From the NCBI GenBank assembly GCA_035540755.1, contig DATLGD010000223.1, positions 1 through 64,000 of the forward strand: DNA of 64,000 bases, written 5' to 3'. Origin of the DNA: DATLGD01 sp035540755. GTDB lineage: Bacteria; Actinomycetota; Actinomycetes; Mycobacteriales; SCTD01. Positions within the stretch are counted from its first letter, which is position 1. Each line of letters starts with the position of its first letter. Below, piece by piece: positions 19,373 through 28,725 of the stretch. The position numbers were made by a program, and so were the translations under genes. The notes below the pieces were generated by a model that had not been told where the DNA came from, ran no database searches, and saw only the letters and a list, made by a program, of their open reading frames with translations.

Positions 19373-21114
19373 GCGTGTCATGGGCTTGTCGCGCGGCGCA
19401 CTACGACGTGCTGGTGGTCGGCAGCGGCTTCGGCGGGAGCGTCAGCGCCCTCCGGCTGACCGAGAAGGGCTACCGCGTCGGCGTCCTCGAGGCCGGCCGG
19501 CGCTACGAGGACGCCGACTTCCCGAAGACCTCGTGGGACCTCCGGAAGTTCGTGTGGGCGCCGAAGCTCGGGCTCAAGGGCATCCAGCGCATCCACGTGC
19601 TCCCGGACATCGTCGTGCTCGGCGGCGCCGGCGTCGGCGGGGGCTCGCTGAACTACGCCAACACCCTCTACGAGCCGAAGCGCGACAACTTCTACCGCGA
19701 CCGGCAGTGGGCGCACATCACCGACTGGCGCTCGGAGCTGGCGCCGTTCTACGACCAGGCCAAGCGGATGCTCGGCGTGGTCACCAACCCGACGATGACG
19801 GCGTCCGACGAGGTCATGAAGAAGGTCGCCGACGAGATGGGAGTGGGCCACACGTTCGCCATGACGCCGGTCGGCGTGTTCTTCGGGCGCGACGGGCGCA
19901 AGGAACCCGGCGTCGAGGTCGAGGACCCGTACTTCGGCGGCGCCGGCCCGGCGCGCCGTGGCTGCCTCGAGGTCGGCGAGTGCATGACCGGCTGCCGCCA
20001 CGGCGCCAAGAACACCCTGGTGAAGAACTACCTGCACCTGGCCGAGAAGGCCGGCGCCGTCGTGCACCCGGAGCGGACCGTGACGCGCGTGCGGCCCCTG
20101 GCCGGGGGCGGGTACGCCGTCGACACGGTCAAGACCGGCGCGTGGCAGGCGGCGCCGACCCTCCGCACGTTCACCGCCGACCAGGTCGTCATGGCCGCCG
20201 GCACCTGGGGCACCCAGCAGCTGCTGCACCGGATGAAGGCCGGCGGCGTGCTGCCCGGCCTGTCCGAGCGGCTCGGCGTGCTCACCCGCACCAACTCCGA
20301 GGCGCTCGGCGGAGCGACGACCAAGTGGCGGCACCGCAATCAGGTCGACTTCACCCGCGGCGTCGCCATCACCTCCTCCATCCACCCCGACGAGCTGACC
20401 CACATCGAGCCGGTCCGCTACGGCAAGGGCTCCAACGCGATGGGCCTGCTGTCGACCGTCGCCACGAGGGGCGGCGGGAGCGTGCCGCGGTGGCGGACCT
20501 GGCTGCGGGAGGCGGCCAAGCACCCAGGGCAGGCGCTGTCGCTGTACGGCGGCATCAACCGGTGGTCCGAGCGCACGATCATCGGCCTGGTCATGCAGGT
20601 GCAGGACAACTCGCTGACGCTGTACCCGAAGCGCACCCGGCTCGGCCGGATCCGGGTCACCTCCCGTCAGGGTCACGGCCTGCCTAACCCGACGTGGATC
20701 CCGGCCGCGCACGAGGCGATGGCTCGCATGGCGAAGCACATCGACGGCTTCCCCGGCAACAGCGTCGGCGAGATCTTCGACATCCCGATGACCGCCCACT
20801 TCCTCGGCGGCTGCGCCATCGGCGACTCGCCGCGCAGCGGCGTCGTCGACGCCTACCACCGTGCCTACGGGCATGAGGGGCTGCACATCGTGGACGGGTC
20901 CGCCATCTCCGCGAACCTCGGTGTCAACCCGTCGCTGACCATCACCGCCCAGGCGGAGCGGGCGATGTCGCTGTGGCCGAACAAGGGCGAGGACGACCCG
21001 CGACCCCCGCTCGGTGCGCAGTACCAGCGCCTCGAGCCGGTGCCGCCGCAGGCGCCGGTCGTCCCGGCGGCCGCACCGGGCGCCCTGCGGCTGCCCGTGG
21101 TGGCGGTGACCTGA
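19369..21114 (+). CDS. GMC-family FAD oxidoreductase, cholesterol oxidase-like
   Basis: Flavin-dependent alcohol oxidase or dehydrogenase, 581 residues. The FAD-binding Rossmann motif VVGSGFGGSVSALRLTEKG is at about 16-34, followed by GGAGVGGGSLNYANTLYEP. C-terminal AHFLGGCAIGD and VDGSAISANLGVNPSLTITA carry the GMC active-site His/Asn and FAD contacts. A cysteine group at residues 199, 205 and 209 (GCLEVGECMTGCRHGAK) is notable. No Tat signal is present, so it is probably intracellular. The substrate could be a sterol or another hydrophobic alcohol. It overlaps the upstream phosphatase gene by 4 bases. Confidence 0.83.
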   Translation: MSVSWACRAAHYDVLVVGSGFGGSVSALRLTEKGYRVGVLEAGRRYEDADFPKTSWDLRKFVWAPKLGLKGIQRIHVLPDIVVLGGAGVGGGSLNYANTLYEPKRDNFYRDRQWAHITDWRSELAPFYDQAKRMLGVVTNPTMTASDEVMKKVADEMGVGHTFAMTPVGVFFGRDGRKEPGVEVEDPYFGGAGPARRGCLEVGECMTGCRHGAKNTLVKNYLHLAEKAGAVVHPERTVTRVRPLAGGGYAVDTVKTGAWQAAPTLRTFTADQVVMAAGTWGTQQLLHRMKAGGVLPGLSERLGVLTRTNSEALGGATTKWRHRNQVDFTRGVAITSSIHPDELTHIEPVRYGKGSNAMGLLSTVATRGGGSVPRWRTWLREAAKHPGQALSLYGGINRWSERTIIGLVMQVQDNSLTLYPKRTRLGRIRVTSRQGHGLPNPTWIPAAHEAMARMAKHIDGFPGNSVGEIFDIPMTAHFLGGCAIGDSPRSGVVDAYHRAYGHEGLHIVDGSAISANLGVNPSLTITAQAERAMSLWPNKGEDDPRPPLGAQYQRLEPVPPQAPVVPAAAPGALRLPVVAVT

Positions 21115-21125
21115 GCTCGGCGGCG

Positions 21126-21131
21126 TACCCT
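21126..21131 (+). promoter_or_regulatory. -10 hexamer before the ABC-F leader ORF
   Basis: TACCCT is followed by 6 bases and then the GTG of a six-codon ORF, so transcription would begin at that GTG. Confidence 0.45.
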
Positions 21132-21137
21132 GTAGCC

Positions 21138-21158
21138 GTGCTTCTGACGACCACGTGA
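21138..21158 (+). CDS. Candidate six-codon leader peptide of the ABC-F gene
   Basis: GTG CTT CTG ACG ACC ACG TGA would encode M-L-L-T-T-T. It begins 6 bases after a TANNNT hexamer, so it would be translated leaderlessly, and it ends 67 bases before the ABC-F start. Short leader ORFs control many ribosome-protecting ABC-F genes by attenuation. Whether this one does is inference. Confidence 0.35.
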   Translation: MLLTTT

Positions 21159-21170
21159 GCCGACACGCCT

Positions 21171-21188
21171 GGCTTCCTGCACGAAGCC
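21171..21188 (+). promoter_or_regulatory. Hairpin in the ABC-F leader
   Basis: GGCTTC (21171-21176) and GAAGCC (21183-21188) form a perfect 6-bp stem with a 6-base loop, 12 bases after the leader ORF stop. No T run follows, so it is not a standard intrinsic terminator. Confidence 0.4.
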
Positions 21189-21225
21189 GTCCCGCCGTGT
21201 CCGCCCTGTCGCCCGAGGAGCCTCG

Positions 21226-22814
<1,589 letters not shown>

Positions 22815-22818
<4 letters not shown>

Positions 22819-23723
22819 GCGTCGGCACGTCCCGGTCCACGACGGCAGCGGCGAAGGGCTCCCCGGTCGAGCGCGTGCCGGCGCCGGTGCTGGTGCTGGC
22901 CGCCGTGGCGTCGGTGCAGACCGGCAGCGCCGTCGCCCGCACCCTGTTCGACGCCCTCGGCTCCAACGGGGTGGTGCTGCTGCGCCTCGGCCTGTCGAGC
23001 CTGCTCCTGCTCGCCGTGCTGCGGCCGAGGTTCTGGCGCTGGTCGCGGGCCTCCCTCGGCGCCGCGGCGCTGCTCGGTGTCGCCATGGCCGGCATGAACA
23101 CGGTCTTCTACCTGTCCATCCGCACCGTGCCGCTCGGGATCGCCGTCACCGTGGAGTTCCTCGGCCCGCTGCTGCTCGCCCTCGTCCAGACCCGCCGCTG
23201 GCGCGACCTCGCCTGGGCGCTCCTGGCGGCTGCCGGTGTCGTCCTGCTCGGCTTCGACCGCGACGGCGCGCCGCTGGCCGGCCTCGCCCTCGCCTTCCTC
23301 GCCGGCCTGTGCTGGGCGGGCTACATCCTGGCCAGTGCCAGGGTCGGCGCACTGCTGCCCGGCACCGGCGGGCTCGCCGTGGCGCTGCTGGTGTCGACGG
23401 TGCTCGTGCTGCCGCTCGGCGCGCCCGGCGCGGTCGGGCTGGTCGACCGTCCCGAGCTGCTCCTGGCCGCGCTGGCCGTGGCCGTCCTGTCGTCGGTGCT
23501 GCCGTACAGCTTCGAGCTCGCGGCCCTGCGGCGGATCCCGACCCGGGTGTTCGGGGTGCTCATGTCGCTGCAGCCGGCGGCGGCGGCCGTGGCGGGCCTG
23601 CTGGTGCTCGGCCAGCGGCTCGGCGTGCGCGAGGTGGTCGCACTGGTGCTCGTCAGCCTGGCCAGCGCCGGCGTCACCCTCAGCCGGCGTGAGGGCAGGG
23701 CACCGGTCCAGCCGCTCGAGTGA
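22815..23723 (+). CDS. EamA-family (DMT) transporter, RhtA-like
   Basis: Ten-helix inner-membrane exporter of the drug/metabolite superfamily, 302 residues, with two EamA repeats. The first half contains FDALGSNGVVLLRLG and the second FGVLMSLQPAAAAVAGLLVLGQ, both typical of RhtA-type amino-acid exporters. A GTG start overlaps the ABC-F stop by 4 bases, so it is co-transcribed. The substrate is not determined by the sequence. Confidence 0.88.
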
Positions 23724-23739
23724 CCTGAGCGGCCAGGGA

Positions 23740-24423
23740 TCAGCCGTGCCGCGACGCCACCTCGGCGCGCAGCGCGGCCAGCTCGTCCCGCAGCTGCTGG
23801 ACCTCGCGGGCCAGGCTCTCGACCGAGGGCGGTGGCGGCCCGGTGACGGCGGGTTCGGGCGACTGCGCCTCGGTGGCTGGGTGCGCGTCGTCGCCGGGCG
23901 TGGTCGGGACGGGCGGGCCGCTGCCGCCGGCGGGCACCTCGACGAGCAGCTCGGCGAAGCGGTCCTCCCGCCGACCTGGCAGCCGGGCCACCCTGGTGAC
24001 CAGGGGCGGCTCGCGCTCGACCAGCAGCCGCAAGACGTCCTCGACCTCCTCCACGCCGCCGAACGGGTGCATCCGCTCGGTGCGGGTGCGCAGCTCGGCC
24101 GCGGTCTGCGGCCCCCGCAGCAGCAGGACGGCCAGCACCGCGACCTCGGCGGGGGACAGGCCGAGGGCGGCCGGCAGCTCGTGCTGGTGCTTGTCGCTGC
24201 GCTCGCCGCTGCGGTGCACGGTGCGCAGCAGGCCCTGCTCGCGCAGGTTGCGCACCGCGACGCGCACGGTCGTCAGGTCGTAGCACACCACCGGATCCCG
24301 GCTGGTCGTCTGGTTGCAGGCAGCGATGAGCGCGTTGTCGGTGAGCGGGTACTGCTGCGGCGTCGTCAGCTGCTTCTCGACGAGGCAGCCGAGCACGCGG
24401 CCCTCTTCCGGTGTCAGCTCCAC
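23740..24423 (-). CDS. DUF480 (YceH-like) winged-helix protein
   Basis: 227 residues with two winged-helix-like repeats in the first about 150 residues: LTPEEGRVLGCLVEKQLTTP with YPLTDNALIAACNQTTSRDP, then LSPAEVAVLAVLLLRGPQT with RMHPFGGVEEVEDVLRLL. A Pro-rich linker and a C-terminal coiled coil (VESLAREVQQLRDELAALRAE) follow, as in YceH. The biochemical role is unknown. The GTG start is 6 bases after a TACGCT hexamer, so it is probably leaderless. Confidence 0.88.
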   Translation of the reverse strand: MELTPEEGRVLGCLVEKQLTTPQQYPLTDNALIAACNQTTSRDPVVCYDLTTVRVAVRNLREQGLLRTVHRSGERSDKHQHELPAALGLSPAEVAVLAVLLLRGPQTAAELRTRTERMHPFGGVEEVEDVLRLLVEREPPLVTRVARLPGRREDRFAELLVEVPAGGSGPPVPTTPGDDAHPATEAQSPEPAVTGPPPPSVESLAREVQQLRDELAALRAEVASRHG

Positions 24424-24429
24424 GACGGG

Positions 24430-24435
24430 AGCGTA
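24430..24435 (-). promoter_or_regulatory. -10 hexamer of the DUF480 gene
   Basis: On the minus strand TACGCT is followed by 6 bases and then the GTG at 24423. Confidence 0.5.
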
Positions 24436-24441
24436 GGGGCG

Positions 24442-25467
24442 TCAGCGGGGGAAGACGACGACCGGCCCGCGGACGCCGACCTTGACCGACGCGCCCTGCG
24501 GCGGCAGCGGGAACCCGGGGGTGCGGGCCATGGCGACGGCCCCGCCCGGCAGCTGCAGGTGCAGCAGCGCGTCGTGCCCGAAGAAGACGCGGTCGGCGAC
24601 GGTGGCCTCCACGCACGGCAGGTCGATCGGGTCGATCTCGAGCTGCTCCGGACGCACCACCACCGACACGGGTCCCGTGGCGGGGGACGACGGCACGAGC
24701 TGGCCGAGAGGCGAGCTGACCGAGCCGGCCGACGCCGAGCCCTGCAGCACCACGACCTCGCCGACGAAGGTGGCGACACCCAGGTCGACCGGGCGGGCGT
24801 ACACCGACTCCGGATCACCGGCCTGCACCACCTGCCCGTCCCGCACGACGGCGACGACATCGGCCACCGACAGCGCCTCCTGCTGGTCGTGGGTGACCAG
24901 CACCGCCGACGCGCCCGCGGCGTGCAGCGACGCCCGCACCTCGGCACGGACCTGCGCGCGCAGGCCGGCGTCGAGCGCGCTGAACGGCTCGTCGAGCAGG
25001 ACCAGCGAGGGCTCCGGAGCCAGCGCCCGCGCCACCGCCACCCGCTGCTGCTGGCCACCGGAGAGCTCGTGCGGCATCCGGCCGCCCAGGCCGGCCAGGC
25101 CGACCAGCTCCAGCACCTCGTCGACCCGCCTCCCGCGCCGGCCGGTCCGCGGCAGCCCGAAGCCGACGTTGTCCTGCACCGACAGGTGCGGGAACAGCGC
25201 CCCCTCCTGCGGGACGACGGCGACCCGGCGGCGTTCCGGGGGGGTGCACCGGCCGGGTCCGTCCACGACGTTGCCCGCCACCTCGACCGAGCCGGCGTCG
25301 GCGCGCTCGAACCCGGCGACGATGCGCAGCAGGGTGGTCTTGCCGCAGCCGGAGGGCCCGAGCAGGGCCACCAGCCGGGCCGTCGGCACCTCGAGGTCGA
25401 GGCCGCGCAGGACCGGCGCGTCGAAGGACTTCTCGACACCTCTCACGCGCAGCGCGAGATCGCTCAC
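24442..25467 (-). CDS. fbpC: Ferric iron ABC transporter ATP-binding protein
   Basis: Energy-coupling subunit of the Fe(III) importer encoded with the next two genes, 341 residues. Walker A is GPSGCGKTT, the signature is LSGGQQQRVAVARAL, Walker B is LVLLDEPFSALD, and the switch His is in VTHDQQEALS. The C-terminal 110 residues form a TOBE-like regulatory domain (VVVRPEQLEID). A GTG start overlaps the permease stop by 4 bases. Confidence 0.9.
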   Translation of the reverse strand: MSDLALRVRGVEKSFDAPVLRGLDLEVPTARLVALLGPSGCGKTTLLRIVAGFERADAGSVEVAGNVVDGPGRCTPPERRRVAVVPQEGALFPHLSVQDNVGFGLPRTGRRGRRVDEVLELVGLAGLGGRMPHELSGGQQQRVAVARALAPEPSLVLLDEPFSALDAGLRAQVRAEVRASLHAAGASAVLVTHDQQEALSVADVVAVVRDGQVVQAGDPESVYARPVDLGVATFVGEVVVLQGSASAGSVSSPLGQLVPSSPATGPVSVVVRPEQLEIDPIDLPCVEATVADRVFFGHDALLHLQLPGGAVAMARTPGFPLPPQGASVKVGVRGPVVVFPR

Positions 25468-27077
25468 CGGTCGCTCCCTCGGGACAGGGCGCCGCTGCGC
25501 ACGCCGACCAGCCAGGTCGGCACGGCGGAGAGCAGCACCAGCAGTGCAGCGTAGGGCGCGGCGCGGGAGTAGGCCGCGACGCCGGTCTCGGTCCAGAGCC
25601 GGGTGGCGAGGGTCTCGGTGCCCAGCGGACGCAGGAGCAGGGTGGCCGGCAGCTCCTTCATGCAGGTGAGGAACACCAGTGCCGCGCCGGCGCCGATCCC
25701 GGGCATGGCCAGCGGCAGTGTGACCCGCCGCAGCACCGCCAGCGGGCGTGAGCCGGCGGCGCGCGCCACCTCCTCCAGCGACGGCGGTGACTGCGCGGCC
25801 GAGGCGTGCACGGCGCCCACCGCCAGCGGCAGGAACAGCACCACGTAGGCCAGCACGAGCACGGGGGTCCGCTGGTACAGCGGCGCCGCCCACCGCACCG
25901 AGAGGAACACCAGGGCCAGCGCGACGACGATGCCGGGCAGGGCGTGGCCGACGTAGGAGGCCCGCTCGAGCAGCATCGGCAGCCGGCCGCTGCGCCGGGC
26001 CGCCAGCACGCCGACCGGGATGGCGAGCAGCGTGGTGGCGACCGCGCCGAGCGCTGCCACGGTCAGCGACGTGCCGGCGGCCTGCAGCAGCGGCACGGTC
26101 GGGAACGCGCTCGTCGCCCCGACGGCGCTCCAGTAGACCAGCGCCGCAGCGGGCACGCCGAGGGCGAGCGCGGCGGCGCCGCCGACGGCGGCGAAGGCCG
26201 GCCACCTCCACCGGCCGAGCGGGGCGACGATCGGCACCCGTGCGCCGCCGGCCCCGACCCGGGCGTACTGCGCCCGGCCCCGGGTGCGGCTCTCGAGCCA
26301 GACCAGCACCACCGTCACCGCCACGAGCAGCAGCCCGAGCACCGCGGCCGGCGTCCGGTCGAAGGAGGACTGGTAGGAGGTGTAGATGACCCGGGTGAAG
26401 GCGTCGAACCGCATGATCGACACCGCGCCGAAGTCGGACAGCACGTAGAGGGCCACGATGAGGCCGCCCGCAGCGAGCGCCGGCCGGAGCTGCGGCAGGG
26501 TCACCCGTCGGAAGGCCTGCCAGGACGACAGGCCCAGCGACCGGGCCACTTCCTCACCGGCCGGGTCGAGCCGGCGCAGCGACGCGGCGACAGGCAGCAG
26601 CACGTAGGGGTAGGAGCAGGCGGTCAGGACGATCGCCGCGCCCCAGAAGCCGGCGAGGCCGGGCCACAGCGACAGCCAGGCGAAGGCCGCGACGTAGGTC
26701 GGGACGGCCAGCGGCAGGGCGACCACGACGGCCCACACCCGACGGCCGGGCAGGTCGCTGCGCACGCTCAGCCAGGCGAGCGCGACCCCGACCGCCAGGC
26801 AGGCCGCGGTGACGACGGCGGCCAGCCCGAGGCTGCGCAGCAGCAGGCGGGCGGTCCGCTCGCGCCACAGCACCTCTGCGACGACGTCGAGCCCGTTCTC
26901 CGTGGCCCGGACGACCAGGTACACCAGCGGCAGCAGGGCGATGGCCGCCGTCAGGCAGGCCGGGACGACCAGCAGCAGGGAGGGGCGGGCGCTGCGCCGC
27001 CGGGCCGGGACAGGCCGGAGCCCCTGGAGGACGGGATCGTCCGCCAGGGGCGTCGGCAGCGGGGGAGCGGTGCTCAG
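25464..27077 (-). CDS. fbpB: Ferric iron ABC transporter permease (fused two-domain FbpB type)
   Basis: Membrane channel of the importer, about 537 residues and about 12 helices, with two BPD-type halves. Each half carries the EAA loop: GEEVARSLGLSSWQAFRRVT in the first and LEEVARAAGSRPLAVLRRVT in the second. No ATG, GTG or TTG lies in frame between the preceding stop and the middle of helix 1, so the best start is a CTG at 27075-27077 that overlaps the TGA of the binding-protein gene. A start inside that upstream gene is the alternative. Confidence 0.88.
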   Translation of the reverse strand: MSTAPPLPTPLADDPVLQGLRPVPARRRSARPSLLLVVPACLTAAIALLPLVYLVVRATENGLDVVAEVLWRERTARLLLRSLGLAAVVTAACLAVGVALAWLSVRSDLPGRRVWAVVVALPLAVPTYVAAFAWLSLWPGLAGFWGAAIVLTACSYPYVLLPVAASLRRLDPAGEEVARSLGLSSWQAFRRVTLPQLRPALAAGGLIVALYVLSDFGAVSIMRFDAFTRVIYTSYQSSFDRTPAAVLGLLLVAVTVVLVWLESRTRGRAQYARVGAGGARVPIVAPLGRWRWPAFAAVGGAAALALGVPAAALVYWSAVGATSAFPTVPLLQAAGTSLTVAALGAVATTLLAIPVGVLAARRSGRLPMLLERASYVGHALPGIVVALALVFLSVRWAAPLYQRTPVLVLAYVVLFLPLAVGAVHASAAQSPPSLEEVARAAGSRPLAVLRRVTLPLAMPGIGAGAALVFLTCMKELPATLLLRPLGTETLATRLWTETGVAAYSRAAPYAALLVLLSAVPTWLVGVRSGALSRGSDR

Positions 27078-28162
27078 GTCAGCCCGACCTCGTCCAGCAG
27101 GCGCAGGGTCTCGTCGAGGGTGTCGAGGTCGCTGAGGTCGACATCGGGCGCGTCGACGGACTCCAGGGAGGGCAGGCCGGGCACGTCTGCCTCGACGCCG
27201 TCGATGAGCGGGAACTCCTTGGTCTCCTCGGCGAAGTAGGTCTGGCCCTCCTCCGAGAGCAGGAAGTCGACGAAGGCGGCCGTGCGGTCGTCGGCGTTGC
27301 CGGGCAGGACGCCGACGCCGGCGACGTTGACCAGCGAGCCGATGTCGCCGCCCGGGAAGAAGTGGTTGCGGGCGTTCAGCGCCTCGAGGCCGCCCTCGGT
27401 CTCGGCCGCCTTCTCGTACAGGTAGTAGTGGTTGACCAGGCCCATCGGCACCTGGCCGTCGTTCACCGCGTCGACGATGAGGCCGTTGCGCTCGTAGGCC
27501 TGCGGGTCGTTGGCCGCGAAGCCCTCGAGCCACTCGCGGGTGCGCTCCTCGCCCGCCGTGACCCGCATGCCGGTGACGAACGACTGGAACGAGGCGTTGG
27601 TCGGGGCGAACGCCACCCGACCGCGGTACTCGGGCTCGGTGAGGTCGAAGACGCTCTGCGGCAGGTCGGCCTCGGCGACGAGGTCGCGGTTGTAGACGAG
27701 CACACGGGCGCGGCCGGACACGCCGACCCAGCTGCCCTCGGCGGACCGGTACTGCGCGGGCACCCGGTCGAGGACGGCGTCGTCGAGCGGCTCGAGCAGG
27801 TCGGCGTTCTGCAGCGCCCCGAGCGCGCCGGCGTCCTGGGACAGGAAGACGTCGGCCGGGGTGCGCTCGCCCTCCTCGAGCAGCTGGGCGGCCAGCTCGG
27901 CGCTGCCGCCGTAGCGGGCGGTGACCTCGATGCCGGTGGCCTCGGTGAACTGCTCCAGCAGCGGCGCGACGAGGTTCTCGTTGCGGCCGCTGTAGACGAC
28001 GAGCGGGCCGGCGTCGCTCGCGGTGTCCTCGGTCGGTGCGGCAGTGGCGCCGGTGTCGTCGCCGCCGCACGCGGCGAGGGTCACGAGCAGGCCTGCGGCC
28101 GCGGCGGCGGCGATCAGCCGCTGCGGCAGGCGACGGGACAGGCGGAGGGGCGGACGGTGCAC
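27074..28162 (-). CDS. fbpA: Ferric iron-binding lipoprotein of ABC importer
   Basis: Extracellular substrate-binding lipoprotein, 362 residues. A Leu/Ala-rich signal peptide ends in the lipobox LAAC at about residue 32, followed by Gly/Asp. The mature protein resembles FbpA/FutA: LVVYSGRNENLVAPLLEQF at the N terminus and the iron-site tyrosines in NHYYLYEKA. GTG at 28162 is preferred over the more distant start at 28258 because it gives a normal signal peptide. A candidate iron box lies 40 bases upstream. Confidence 0.93.
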   Translation of the reverse strand: MHRPPLRLSRRLPQRLIAAAAAAGLLVTLAACGGDDTGATAAPTEDTASDAGPLVVYSGRNENLVAPLLEQFTEATGIEVTARYGGSAELAAQLLEEGERTPADVFLSQDAGALGALQNADLLEPLDDAVLDRVPAQYRSAEGSWVGVSGRARVLVYNRDLVAEADLPQSVFDLTEPEYRGRVAFAPTNASFQSFVTGMRVTAGEERTREWLEGFAANDPQAYERNGLIVDAVNDGQVPMGLVNHYYLYEKAAETEGGLEALNARNHFFPGGDIGSLVNVAGVGVLPGNADDRTAAFVDFLLSEEGQTYFAEETKEFPLIDGVEADVPGLPSLESVDAPDVDLSDLDTLDETLRLLDEVGLT

Positions 28163-28201
28163 GGGGTCTCCAGCAGAGCGAGGGACCGGACGGTCCCCGG
28201 G

Positions 28202-28220
28202 TAAGGGCAACCTCACCTCA
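28202..28220. promoter_or_regulatory. Candidate IdeR/DmdR iron box
   Basis: On the minus strand TGAGGTGAGGTTGCCCTTA matches the DtxR-family consensus (TTAGGTTAGGCTAACCTAA) at 13 of 19 positions. It lies 40 bases before fbpA, where an iron-dependent repressor would block transcription. Confidence 0.5.
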
Positions 28221-28425
28221 TTCCCGCCCTTCAAGGCAAGTGATGTGAGACAGAGCACCTCGGCGCGGGCCGATGCGGTCCTCGCCGCGGTGGCGGCCGC
28301 GGGGGTTTCCCGCGATCATGAGGGGATACGAAGCGGACGTCCCGGTCATCACTCTTGACGGACGCCGCCGGGTGATGAGCACGCCAGACCGGAAGCACTC
28401 CAGACCGTACGAAGAGGGGCACGCT

Positions 28426-28635
28426 GTGGCAGAGCTGAAGAAGGGTTCCCGGGTCACCGGCGACGACCGCACGGCCCTCGCGGCCGACCTCAAGAAGCGG
28501 TACGAGAAGGGCGAGAGCATCCGCCTGCTGGCCGAGTCCTCGGGGCGCTCCTACGGCTTCGTGCACCGCATCCTCTCGGAGTCGGGCACCACGCTGCGCG
28601 GCCGGGGCGGAGCCACCCGCAAGAAGACCTCCTGA
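28426..28635 (+). CDS. Small helix-turn-helix protein, conserved in actinobacteria
   Basis: 69-residue basic protein. The central part reads ADLKKRYEKGESIRLLAES then GRSYGFVHRILSESG, an HTH of the resolvase/homeodomain-like sort, and the tail LRGRGGATRKK is basic. GTG at 28426 is chosen because GAGGGG lies 6 bases upstream; the open frame to 28273 is not conserved-looking. The target is unknown. It is divergent from the iron transporter across a 263-base gap containing the iron box. Confidence 0.8.
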   Translation: MAELKKGSRVTGDDRTALAADLKKRYEKGESIRLLAESSGRSYGFVHRILSESGTTLRGRGGATRKKTS

Positions 28636-28725
28636 CCGTCCTCCCGGGGGTCGCGGGCAGGGGCTCAGCCTGACGGTGCGAGGCTGGAGACGGCCAGCGT
28701 GCGCAGCGACAGGGAGATCTCGGCA

